Translations under genes and position numbers: made by a program
NCBI GenBank assembly: GCA_017522685.1
Contig: JAFWYN010000026.1
Span: 62,001-126,000, forward strand
Length of the DNA: 64,000 nucleotides
Reading direction: 5' to 3'
Origin: Lachnospiraceae bacterium
Lineage (GTDB): Bacteria > Bacillota_A > Clostridia > Lachnospirales > Lachnospiraceae
Shown here: positions 33,336 through 41,198 of the stretch, piece after piece
Numbering within the stretch: the stretch's first letter is position 1
How the letters are laid out: each line of letters opens with the position of its first letter
The notes under the pieces: model-generated
The model's input: the letters and a program-made list of their open reading frames with translations, nothing else
Told to the model about the DNA's origin: nothing
The model's database searches: none

Positions 33336-33407
33336 GTGATAGAGACGAGGCAAACCATCGTGTTTGCATCAGGTAATATTTGCTGATTAAAATATATCGG
33401 AGGAAAT

Positions 33408-34802
33408 ATGAAGAAAAAAGGATTCATTGCAGCAGGATGTATATGTTTGTTAGCGGTTATAGCGTTGGCTATTTGGCTGTTTCCCCATGTAAAAGCTATA
33501 AAGAAGGATTTTTCCAGACTACAATCGGAAGAATATGATACTTTGGTGCTGGCCATGTTTCCTATCGATTATTACGATGAAAAGGATTATACCTTTTATC
33601 GGCTTATGGATGCGGTACAAATGTCCTATTCTATCCCTAATGGTGGTATGTTGAAAAAGTACATAGAGACAGCAAAGGATACCGGAAATGCACTTCAGAG
33701 AGTGTATGTGGGAATCGACCCGGAACGTATCTCTAAAGAGGATATAACAGAGCTGATTCAGGGCAATCCGGAGCTTTTCTTTGAGGTGGTCCTTCCTTAT
33801 CCACAGGTTGATTATTGGGCAAATATGAAAGAACAGGAATTTGAAGCAGTGATGCAAATATACCGTGATATTATGGGAATTGTTCTTACATACGGTAATA
33901 CGGCCCTTTATTCTTATGGTTCAGAAGAGTGGTTGGTTGCTAACTACAAGAATTATGAGGATGAATATAATACCAATGAATCGATTTCGGAGTTCTTAAT
34001 GTGTAATACGGATGATTCCCATCCCTATGGTGTAAGCTTTGCAAATGCGGACAAAATTTTTGCGGATTACAGGTATCTGTATGAAAAATACCGTAATCAC
34101 AAAGGGTATCCGGATTTTTCGGAAGCAGAGATTATCTTTATAGGGGATAGTATATTTGGTAATTTCACAAATAGTCTTTCTGTGCCTGAAGTGGTATCTG
34201 CACTTACCGGAGCGAAGGTATATAATCTCGGATTCGGAGGAAAGACTGCAGCTTTCAGCGAAAGTACAGAGATTCCTTTTCCCCAAGTGGTGGAAGCGTT
34301 TTGGAAGGGAAATGCTCAGGAACTGCCCGAGGAGAGTCAGGTTTATGCAGGTGTAAAGGATTATTTACAGAACGGAAATACAGATGCACCTAAGATATTT
34401 ATTATCAATTATGGTTTGAATGATTATTTTTACGGTGTACCTTTGGAGAGTGGTGATTTGTATGATGTCGCCAGTTATGCGGGTGCCTTGCGTGCCGGCA
34501 TAAAATCCTTACAGGAAGCATACCCCGAGGCAAAAATTTTGTTAATGACCCCCCATTTTAGTATCAATTTTAATTTTGGAAAGGATTCCAGGGGTGAATT
34601 TGGTGGCAACTTGGAAGCCTATGCAAATACGGCAGCAAGTGTGGCAAAAGAGATGAATATCGAGGTCCTTGACAATTTCCGCGAACTTGGTATAACAGAA
34701 GAAAATTGGGAAATTTATCAGACAGACGGTACCCATCCTAACGAGAAGGGAAGATTTATACTGGGGGAAAAGATTGTTTGGAAATTAAGTGAAATGAACT
34801 AA
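33408..34802 (+). CDS. Membrane-anchored SGNH/GDSL-family hydrolase
   Basis: 464-residue protein with an N-terminal signal anchor (GFIAAGCICLLAVIALAIWLF) and an extracellular catalytic region. After about 210 residues of unassigned helical sequence, the SGNH blocks appear: IIFIGDSIFGNF (block I Ser), VYNLGFGGKTA (block II Gly), INYGLNDYF (block III Asn) and TDGTHPNEKG (block V Asp and His). Such enzymes remove acyl groups from cell-wall or exogenous glycans. The MFS gene starts 9 bases later, so they are probably cotranscribed. Confidence 0.87.
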   Translation: MKKKGFIAAGCICLLAVIALAIWLFPHVKAIKKDFSRLQSEEYDTLVLAMFPIDYYDEKDYTFYRLMDAVQMSYSIPNGGMLKKYIETAKDTGNALQRVYVGIDPERISKEDITELIQGNPELFFEVVLPYPQVDYWANMKEQEFEAVMQIYRDIMGIVLTYGNTALYSYGSEEWLVANYKNYEDEYNTNESISEFLMCNTDDSHPYGVSFANADKIFADYRYLYEKYRNHKGYPDFSEAEIIFIGDSIFGNFTNSLSVPEVVSALTGAKVYNLGFGGKTAAFSESTEIPFPQVVEAFWKGNAQELPEESQVYAGVKDYLQNGNTDAPKIFIINYGLNDYFYGVPLESGDLYDVASYAGALRAGIKSLQEAYPEAKILLMTPHFSINFNFGKDSRGEFGGNLEAYANTAASVAKEMNIEVLDNFRELGITEENWEIYQTDGTHPNEKGRFILGEKIVWKLSEMN

Positions 34803-34811
34803 GAGGAAACG

Positions 34812-36005
34812 ATGATTACAAAAATTAAGAAGGATTATAATCATACCATATATGCCTGTTATATTGCGTATATTGTGCAGGCAATCATAAATAATTTTGC
34901 ACCTTTGTTGTTTATCACCTTTGCTACGGATTATCGATTGGGACTAAATCAGATTACCCTGATTACCACGGTGAATTTCCTGGTGCAATTATTGGTGGAT
35001 TTGATATCGGCTAAAGCCATTGATAAGGTGGGATATCGACCTGCGCTTATGTTTGGCCATGGATGTGCGGCAGTAGGACTCATATGTATGGCTGTTTTGC
35101 CCGAGGCATTTGGGAATCCCTTTACAGGGATTATGGTAGCGGTGGTATTGTATGCCATTGGCGGCGGATTGATGGAAGTGTTGGTAAGTCCTGTGGTAGA
35201 AGCCTGTCCCACCGAAAGGAAAGAGGCAGCTATGAGCTTGTTGCATTCCTTTTATTGTTGGGGACATGTGGGAGTGGTATTGATATCTACTGCATTTTTC
35301 ACGCTTTTTGGCATTGAATATTGGAAGATACTGGCGTGTGTTTGGGCGCTGGTTCCGATCTTGAATATATTTTATTTTGCACTGGTGCCCATATATCCTA
35401 TTGTGGAGGAACATGAAAAGCTGCCATTAAGAAGCCTGTTGGTGCAAAAGACCTTTTGGCTGTTATTGGTGTTGATGGTATGCGCCGGAGCATCTGAACT
35501 GGCTATGAGTCAGTGGGCCTCTGCTTTTGCGGAAGCCGGTTTGAAGGTGTCAAAGACGGTTGGGGATTTGGCAGGCCCCTGTGCTTTTGCCATATTGATG
35601 GGAACATCTAGGGCACTGTACGGAAAATATAGTGAGAAAATACCTTTGATGAAGATGATGATGGGCAGTGCTGTTTTGTGTATGGTATGCTATTTGGTTA
35701 CTTCACTGGCACAGAATCCGGTGGTCAGCCTGATAGGTTGTGCAGTCTGCGGATTCTCCGTGGGTATCTTTTGGCCGGGTACCTTTAGTGTGGCTGCTAA
35801 GAAGTTGCCCGGTGGGGGAACCGCCATGTATGCATTGATGGCACTGGCGGGAGATTTGGGCTGTTCCTCAGGACCTACGGCGGTGGGAATGGTGGCCAAT
35901 GCATTTGAGGGAAAGCTTACATGGGGAATACTGTGTGCGATCCTGTTTCCGGTTGTTATGTTATTAGGATTGTGGAGAATGAATCATAAGGGGAATAAGG
36001 CTTAA
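34812..36005 (+). CDS. MFS transporter
   Basis: 397-residue membrane protein with about twelve hydrophobic helices and the major-facilitator loop motif after helix 2 (DLISAKAIDKVGYRPALMFG). AGAGGAAACG precedes ATG 34812. It shares the fold of the sugar/FucP-like MFS branch, judging from ATDYRLGLNQITLITTVNF, but the substrate is not clear. It lies in an apparent operon between the SGNH hydrolase and the MATE transporter. Confidence 0.88.
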   Translation: MITKIKKDYNHTIYACYIAYIVQAIINNFAPLLFITFATDYRLGLNQITLITTVNFLVQLLVDLISAKAIDKVGYRPALMFGHGCAAVGLICMAVLPEAFGNPFTGIMVAVVLYAIGGGLMEVLVSPVVEACPTERKEAAMSLLHSFYCWGHVGVVLISTAFFTLFGIEYWKILACVWALVPILNIFYFALVPIYPIVEEHEKLPLRSLLVQKTFWLLLVLMVCAGASELAMSQWASAFAEAGLKVSKTVGDLAGPCAFAILMGTSRALYGKYSEKIPLMKMMMGSAVLCMVCYLVTSLAQNPVVSLIGCAVCGFSVGIFWPGTFSVAAKKLPGGGTAMYALMALAGDLGCSSGPTAVGMVANAFEGKLTWGILCAILFPVVMLLGLWRMNHKGNKA

Positions 36006-36033
36006 TGCCTTTGTGGAATGGAGATGAATGTAA

Positions 36034-37386
36034 TTGAAATTTATGAATTATGAAAAGGAGCATGTGAAGAAAGTCATACAAATTGCATGGCCGGCAGTGT
36101 TGGAGTCCTTTTTTGTCGCCTTTGTGGGATTAGTGGATTCCCTGATGGTGAGTTCTCTCGGATCCGAAGCAGTGGCTTCGGTGGGGTTGACCACACAGCC
36201 GAAATTCGTGGGGTTGGCCATGTTTTTCGCGGTGAATGTATCCTTATCAGCGCTGGTAGCACGGCGAAAGGGAGAAAATAACCGGGAGGGTGCTAATCGC
36301 ATCTTTTTGACCGCTATGTGCTTTGTGGTATTGGCGGCTGCTATTATCAGTGTGTTGTTAGTGGCTTATGCAAGTCCCATTATGGAGCTTTGCGGTTCGG
36401 AACCGGAGACCCATGAGGGCGCAGTAGATTATTATCGTATTATCATGGGCGGTATGATATTTAACTGCATTCAGATGGGTATTAATTCGGCACAGAGAGG
36501 CTGCGGTAATACCAAAATTACCATGCGTACCAATCTGGTTTCCAATACAGTGAATGTGATTTTCAACTTTCTTTTGATAGGCGGACATTTCGGTTTTCCG
36601 GCTTTGGGGATTCAAGGTGCAGCATTGGCAACGGTGCTGGGTTCTGTAGTAGCATGTATCATGAGTATACTCTCTGTTTGCGGAAAAGATACCTTTGTCA
36701 GCTTTGTTTATATTGCAAAAGAGAAAATTAAGCCTACCTTCAGTGCATTTGCAAATATTGTGAAGGTGGGATACAGTGTGTTTGCGGAACAGCTGCTTCT
36801 TCGAGTGGGCTTTATGGCTACGGCCTTGATGGCGGCGAAGCAGGGAACGGATGCCATGGCAGCCCATCAGGTAGGCATGAATATTATGGGTCTTTCCTTT
36901 TCTTTCGGTGACGGTCTTCAGGCTACTGCAGTAGCACTGATTGGCTACAGTCTGGGTGCCAAGGATCCGGAACTTGCTAAGAAATACGGTAGTATTTGCC
37001 GATACATCGGCGGGTGTATTTCCGTGGTGCTGGCGATACTCTACTTCGTGGGAGGCGGATTGCTTTACAGCCTGTTCTTTGAAGAGGAAGTCATCATAGC
37101 CTATGGTGTGGATATTATGAGAGTAATCGGTCTAATCGTGGTGTTGCAGATTTCACAGGTAATCTATATGGGATGCTTAAGAGGTGCAGGGGATACATTG
37201 TTTACAGCGATTGTATCCACCATCAGTGTAACCATCATGCGTACTGCCGGTTCTTTCTTCTTCTGTTATGTAATGGGATGGGGCATCGTCGGTATCTGGA
37301 TGGGTGTGGTGGCAGACCAGGTGACACGACTGGTACTGGCCTCCGCCCGGTTTAAACAGGGTAAGTGGATGAGTATAAAAATCTAG
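36034..37386 (+). CDS. MATE family efflux transporter
   Basis: 450-residue inner membrane exporter with about twelve helices; typical MATE stretches are VIQIAWPAVLESFFVAFVGLVDSL near the N terminus, the GGMIFNCIQMGINSAQRGCG segment, and in the second half VGYSVFAEQLLLRVGFM. TTG 36034 is favoured as start because GGAGATG lies 8 bases upstream, while ATG 36043 is 17 bases from it. It follows the MFS gene by 28 bases. Substrate unknown. Its stop lies at the beginning of a fragment of the dispersed palindromic element. Confidence 0.9.
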   Translation: MKFMNYEKEHVKKVIQIAWPAVLESFFVAFVGLVDSLMVSSLGSEAVASVGLTTQPKFVGLAMFFAVNVSLSALVARRKGENNREGANRIFLTAMCFVVLAAAIISVLLVAYASPIMELCGSEPETHEGAVDYYRIIMGGMIFNCIQMGINSAQRGCGNTKITMRTNLVSNTVNVIFNFLLIGGHFGFPALGIQGAALATVLGSVVACIMSILSVCGKDTFVSFVYIAKEKIKPTFSAFANIVKVGYSVFAEQLLLRVGFMATALMAAKQGTDAMAAHQVGMNIMGLSFSFGDGLQATAVALIGYSLGAKDPELAKKYGSICRYIGGCISVVLAILYFVGGGLLYSLFFEEEVIIAYGVDIMRVIGLIVVLQISQVIYMGCLRGAGDTLFTAIVSTISVTIMRTAGSFFFCYVMGWGIVGIWMGVVADQVTRLVLASARFKQGKWMSIKI

Positions 37387-37389
37387 GGA

Positions 37390-37418
37390 CGGTTTTGCGA
37401 ATAGGGGCTCTGAATCGT
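37390..37418. repeat. Fragment of the dispersed palindromic element
   Basis: ACGGTTTTGCGAATAGGGG followed by CTCTGAATCG closely matches the right half of the element at 46517-46592 read in the same or complementary sense (CGATTTTGCG...GGCTCTGAATCG). It appears to be a decayed one-arm copy right after the MATE stop codon. Confidence 0.45.
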
Positions 37419-37444
37419 CTGGCATATAGTAAAAGGAGTTTAGT

Positions 37445-38164
37445 ATGAAGGAATTTTATTCCAGAACAGCCATGCTGTTAGGGGAAGAAGCTATAGAGAG
37501 GCTACAACAGTCAAGAGTGGCGGTATTTGGTGTCGGAGGTGTAGGCGGCTATGTGGTGGAAGCACTGGTGCGTGCAGGTATCGGAGCTATCGATATTATT
37601 GATAATGATCAGGTCTGTGAATCCAATTTAAACCGTCAGATTATAGCCACAAAGACTACGCTTGGTATGGCGAAGACAGATGCCATGGAAGCACGGATTC
37701 TGGATATCAATCCGGACTGTAAGGTGAAGAAATATCAGTGCTTTTATCTGCCGGAAACAGCAGGGCAGTTCGATTTTACACAGTATTCCTATGTGGTAGA
37801 TGCTATTGATACGGTGACCGGCAAGATACAGCTGGTGATGCAGGCTAAGGAAGCAGGTGTACCCATTATCAGTAGCATGGGTACCGGCAATAAGCTGAAT
37901 CCTACGCAGCTGGAAGTGACGGATATTTACAAAACCTCTGTGTGTCCATTGGCAAAGGTGATGCGTCGGGAGTTGAAGCAGAGAGGAATCAAGAAATTAA
38001 AGGTGGTCTATTCCAAGGAGGAGCCAAGAACTCCCATAGCGCTATACAAAGAAGCTGTGACAAATGAAAAACGCAGAGCTACCCCGGGCTCTGTATCCTT
38101 TGTGCCATCCGTGGCAGGACTTATTATTGCGTCTGAGGTGATAAAGGATTTGACCGGAGTATAG
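37445..38164 (+). CDS. tcdA: tRNA threonylcarbamoyladenosine dehydratase (TcdA/CsdL)
   Basis: E1-like ATP-dependent enzyme that cyclises N6-threonylcarbamoyladenosine at position 37 of ANN-decoding tRNAs. The 239-residue protein has the Rossmann motif VAVFGVGGVGGYVVEALVRAG, the ATP-contact SNLNRQI, and DAIDTVTGKIQLV; the sequence EEPRTPI and GSVSFVPSVAGLIIASEV near the end are typical of TcdA rather than ThiF or MoeB, as is the lack of a four-Cys zinc site. AAAGGAG precedes ATG 37445. Confidence 0.92.
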   Translation: MKEFYSRTAMLLGEEAIERLQQSRVAVFGVGGVGGYVVEALVRAGIGAIDIIDNDQVCESNLNRQIIATKTTLGMAKTDAMEARILDINPDCKVKKYQCFYLPETAGQFDFTQYSYVVDAIDTVTGKIQLVMQAKEAGVPIISSMGTGNKLNPTQLEVTDIYKTSVCPLAKVMRRELKQRGIKKLKVVYSKEEPRTPIALYKEAVTNEKRRATPGSVSFVPSVAGLIIASEVIKDLTGV

Positions 38165-38320
38165 CTATGGTCATTGTGGACAAAACTTAATCGTTACAGT
38201 ATGCGCATTCTGTACAAAGTTTTTGGTATGTTAAAAAATTACTGACATTTCGTAAAAAAAACTGCTAAAATATATGAATAGAAGGATTGAAACTTAGCAG
38301 CAGACAGCGAGGTTGTGAGG

Positions 38321-38818
38321 ATGTTCAGTATAGGTCAAAATGTGATATGCGGAAACAAGGGAGTATGTACCATTGAGGATATTGCCACATTAAATATTTC
38401 AGGTGTGGATAAGGAAAAAATGTACTATATATTAAAGCCTTTGTATATGGCAGCCAGTAGGGTATATGTGCCGGTGGATTCGGCGCTGACTTCCGTGAGA
38501 ACGATTTTAACAAGGGAAGAAGCAGAAGAGTTGATTCGCAGCATCCCGGACATACCGGTAATAGAGATTAAGAATGAAAGACTTTTGGAACAGGATTATA
38601 AATCCTGTATGAAAAGTAATAACTGCACGGATTGGGTGAAGCTTATCAAGACTATTTATGAAAGAAAGCAGAAGCGGTTGCAGGTGGGCAGAAAAGAGAC
38701 GGCAATTGACAGTAAATATTTTAAGCTGGCAGAGGAAATTTTGTACGGTGAACTATCAGTGGTGCTGGACATAGAACGTGACAAGGTGAGTCAATATATT
38801 GAGGCGCAGTTGGCATAG
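38321..38818 (+). CDS. CarD-family transcriptional regulator
   Basis: RNA-polymerase-binding regulator of the CarD/CdnL/TRCF-RID type, 165 residues. The N-terminal beta-barrel begins MFSIGQNVICGNKGVCTIEDI and includes YYILKPLYMAASRVYVPVD; the C-terminal helical part (KLIKTIYERKQKR...DSKYFKLAEEILYGELSVVL) matches the DNA-binding half. ATG 38321 is preceded by GCGAGGT at 38308-38313. It is a single gene ended by the terminator at 38831. CTGACA and TAAAAT about 18 bases apart, some 55 bases upstream, may be its promoter. Confidence 0.9.
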   Translation: MFSIGQNVICGNKGVCTIEDIATLNISGVDKEKMYYILKPLYMAASRVYVPVDSALTSVRTILTREEAEELIRSIPDIPVIEIKNERLLEQDYKSCMKSNNCTDWVKLIKTIYERKQKRLQVGRKETAIDSKYFKLAEEILYGELSVVLDIERDKVSQYIEAQLA

Positions 38819-38830
38819 TATTGGTTAAAG

Positions 38831-38878
38831 GGTTTTCGGGTTGAGACAATTAAAGTCTTAATCTGAAAACCTGTTTTA
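38831..38878 (+). terminator. Terminator after the CarD gene
   Basis: GGTTTTC (38831-38837) pairs with GAAAACC (38865-38871), with further inner pairing (AGAC/GTCT), followed by TGTTTTAG. Confidence 0.75.
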
Positions 38879-38996
38879 GTTTGAAGAAATATGAGATGAA
38901 AAAATAACGAAAAAATCCATTCAAGGATTGCCGAAAATCCCAAGAACAGTTATACTAAAGAAGAAACAGTCGTTTTTTGCAGATGGGGAAATGAAA

Positions 38997-40043
38997 ATGA
39001 CGAAAAAGCACGGAAGATTAGTGATTTTATTGGCATGTGCGGCTATCGGATGCATGCTGTCAGGATGTGGTAGTAAGGAGAATATTGCCCAAGCCATGAC
39101 GAAGATTAGTGAGTTGAATTATCAGGAAGCTTTGGAACTGTTTGAGACAGCAGAGGAAGCAGGCGAGAACGAGAAGCTGATTGCCAGAGGCAGAGGAATC
39201 GCCTATATGGGCATGACCCGTTATGATGAAGCGGAAGAATGGTTTCTGAAGGCTTTGGATTGCAGCGATGGGATTGTGGAGGATATGGATTATGATATTA
39301 ATCTGTATCTGGCAGCCGTATATACCAAGCAGGAGAAGTATACCAAAGCAGAAGAGATATATGATGCCATTCTTGCATTGGAGCCCAAGGAAGATAGTGT
39401 GAAGTTTTTGCGGGGGATTGCCCGTTTGAAATTGAATAAGTATGAAGAAGCCAAGGCTGATATGGACCAGGTGATTGCCAAAAATCCCAAGAACTATGAA
39501 CAAATCATTGAGATATATGAAGCCATGGAAGCTGCCGGACATAAGGATGGCGGACAGGGATATCTGACGGAAGCTTTGCAGAATTATGAGGACCAGATGA
39601 GCGACTATACCAAGGGACGTATGTATTTTTATATGGGCGAGTATCAAAAGGCCTATGTAGCTTTGGATAATGCAAAAAAAGAAGGTGGAGTGGAAGCTTA
39701 TTTGTATCTGGGAATGGCTTATGAAGCTACCGGCGATTATAACTATGCATCCAGTGTATACAATTCTTATCTGGCAAAAGAAGGGGATGATGCCCGGATT
39801 TACAATCAATTGGGATTGTGCGAGATGAAGAAGGGTGAATACACCAATGCTCTGAACGCTTTTCAGTCCGGATTGAAAATAGAGGGAAATACCATGATGC
39901 AATCCCTGCTTTATAATGAAATCGCGGCTTACGAATATTTGGGCAATTTTGAACAGGCCAAGGTGCTTATGAACAAGTATTTGAGCAAGTATCCGGATGA
40001 TGAAAAGGCGCAACGCGAGGCGGGATTTTTGTCTACCCGATAA
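38997..40043 (+). CDS. TPR-repeat lipoprotein
   Basis: Exported lipoprotein of 348 residues. The signal sequence ends in the lipobox MLSGC (Cys24). The remainder is a chain of tetratricopeptide repeats, about eight, for example GIAYMGMTRYDEAEEWFLKAL, YLAAVYTKQEKYTKAEEIYD, and NQLGLCEMKKGEYTNALNAF. TPR solenoids mediate protein contacts at the cell surface; no enzyme domain is present. ATG 38997 has GGGGA seven bases upstream; ATG 38991 is too close to it and the earlier frame start at 38928 has no site. Confidence 0.87.
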   Translation: MTKKHGRLVILLACAAIGCMLSGCGSKENIAQAMTKISELNYQEALELFETAEEAGENEKLIARGRGIAYMGMTRYDEAEEWFLKALDCSDGIVEDMDYDINLYLAAVYTKQEKYTKAEEIYDAILALEPKEDSVKFLRGIARLKLNKYEEAKADMDQVIAKNPKNYEQIIEIYEAMEAAGHKDGGQGYLTEALQNYEDQMSDYTKGRMYFYMGEYQKAYVALDNAKKEGGVEAYLYLGMAYEATGDYNYASSVYNSYLAKEGDDARIYNQLGLCEMKKGEYTNALNAFQSGLKIEGNTMMQSLLYNEIAAYEYLGNFEQAKVLMNKYLSKYPDDEKAQREAGFLSTR

Positions 40044-40068
40044 GGGGTGATTTCTTGGACGGAAAGCA

Positions 40069-40097
40069 TTGACAAAGCAATAAGCTTTTACTATAAT
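40069..40097 (+). promoter_or_regulatory. Consensus promoter of pyrF
   Basis: Perfect TTGACA (40069-40074), exactly 17 bases, perfect TATAAT (40092-40097). The transcript starts near 40104, directly before two hairpins. Confidence 0.85.
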
Positions 40098-40110
40098 ATG
40101 GAACGATAAT

Positions 40111-40171
40111 GCGAAAAATCAAAGATTTTTCGCTTCCTATTGGGGCAGTATCACAAGCACGGCTTGTGATA
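40111..40171 (+). promoter_or_regulatory. Two perfect hairpins in the pyrF leader
   Basis: GCGAAAAATC (40111-40120)/GATTTTTCGC (40124-40133) with loop AAA, and TATCACAAGC (40149-40158)/GCTTGTGATA (40162-40171) with loop ACG. Each is a perfect 10-bp stem with a 3-base loop. Neither is followed by a long T-run. No PyrR loop motif was recognised. Confidence 0.65.
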
Positions 40172-40206
40172 TGCAGGGGTATAAAATAGAAAAGGATGGG
40201 CAAAGC

Positions 40207-41130
40207 ATGATTAACAAATTAGTAGAAAAAATCAAAAAAACCAATGCACCGATAGTGGTAGGTCTGGATCCGATGATGAAGTTTATTCCGGAACACATTA
40301 AAACTAAGGCGTTTGCAGAGTTTGGCGAGACCTTGGAAGGTGCGGCAGAAGCTATCTGGCAGTACAATAAGGGATTGGTAGATGCGATTTATGATTTGAT
40401 ACCTGCAGTAAAGCCTCAGATTGCTATGTATGAGCAGTTCGGTATTCCCGGATTGGTAGCTTTCAAGAAGACTGTGGATTACTGTAAGAGCAAAGGTCTG
40501 GTGGTAATCGGCGATGTGAAGCGTGGCGATATCGGTTCTACCTCAGAAGCTTATGCAGTAGGACATTTGGGTAAGGTTCAGGTAGGCAGCAATTCTTTCT
40601 ACGGATTTGATGAGGACTTTGTAACCATTAATCCATATATGGGAGCGGACAGTGTGCTTCCCTTTGTAAAGGTATGTAAGGAAGAAAAGAAGGGTCTCTT
40701 TATCCTGGTTAAGACCTCTAACCCCAGTAGCGGAGATTTTCAGGACAGACTGATTGACGGCAAGCCTCTTTACGAGCATGTAGGTGAGAAGGTGGCTGAG
40801 TGGGGCGCTGACCATATGGGCGATTCCTACAGCTATATCGGTGCGGTAGTTGGTGCGACTTATCCGGAGCAGGGCAAGATTCTTCGTAAGGTGATGCCCA
40901 AGTCCTTTATCCTGGTACCCGGCTATGGCGCACAGGGCGGTAAGGGGGCTGATTTGGTGCACTTCTTCGACGAAGACGGTTTGGGAGCTATCGTAAACTC
41001 TTCCAGAGGAATCATCGCAGCTTACCAGCAGGAGAAGTATGCTTCTTATGGTGATACCGGCTATGCAGATGCTGCAAGAGCAGCCGTAATTGACATGAGA
41101 GAGGATATTGCCGGAGCATTGGGTAAGTAA
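40207..41130 (+). CDS. pyrF: Orotidine 5'-phosphate decarboxylase (type 2)
   Basis: Last step of UMP synthesis: decarboxylates OMP. The 307-residue length and sequence fit the longer type-2 PyrF family. The catalytic segment VVIGDVKRGDIGSTSEAYA contains the Asp-Lys-Asp array, with VGLDPMMKF at the start and VPGYGAQGGKG and IVNSSRGI near the phosphate site. ATG 40207 is preceded by AAAGGATGGG; the ATG at 40171 lies inside the second leader hairpin. It has a consensus promoter, a structured leader and a terminator, so it is a single-gene unit separate from pyrE at 53657. Confidence 0.95.
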   Translation: MINKLVEKIKKTNAPIVVGLDPMMKFIPEHIKTKAFAEFGETLEGAAEAIWQYNKGLVDAIYDLIPAVKPQIAMYEQFGIPGLVAFKKTVDYCKSKGLVVIGDVKRGDIGSTSEAYAVGHLGKVQVGSNSFYGFDEDFVTINPYMGADSVLPFVKVCKEEKKGLFILVKTSNPSSGDFQDRLIDGKPLYEHVGEKVAEWGADHMGDSYSYIGAVVGATYPEQGKILRKVMPKSFILVPGYGAQGGKGADLVHFFDEDGLGAIVNSSRGIIAAYQQEKYASYGDTGYADAARAAVIDMREDIAGALGK

Positions 41131-41141
41131 ATAGAAATAAT

Positions 41142-41183
41142 AAAACCGTAGCATTCTTGCATGGGAAGGCTGCGGTTTTTTAA
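41142..41183 (+). terminator. Terminator after pyrF
   Basis: AAAACCGTAGC (41142-41152) pairs with GCTGCGGTTTT (41169-41179) and runs into TTTTT. Confidence 0.87.
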
Positions 41184-41198
41184 AATGGGGAGAAGAGT

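Noticed and set aside
39060..40013. 317-codon open frame on the minus strand
   Set aside because: It lies wholly antisense to the TPR lipoprotein gene, which has a lipobox, repeats and a ribosome site. The minus-strand product is a low-complexity shadow.
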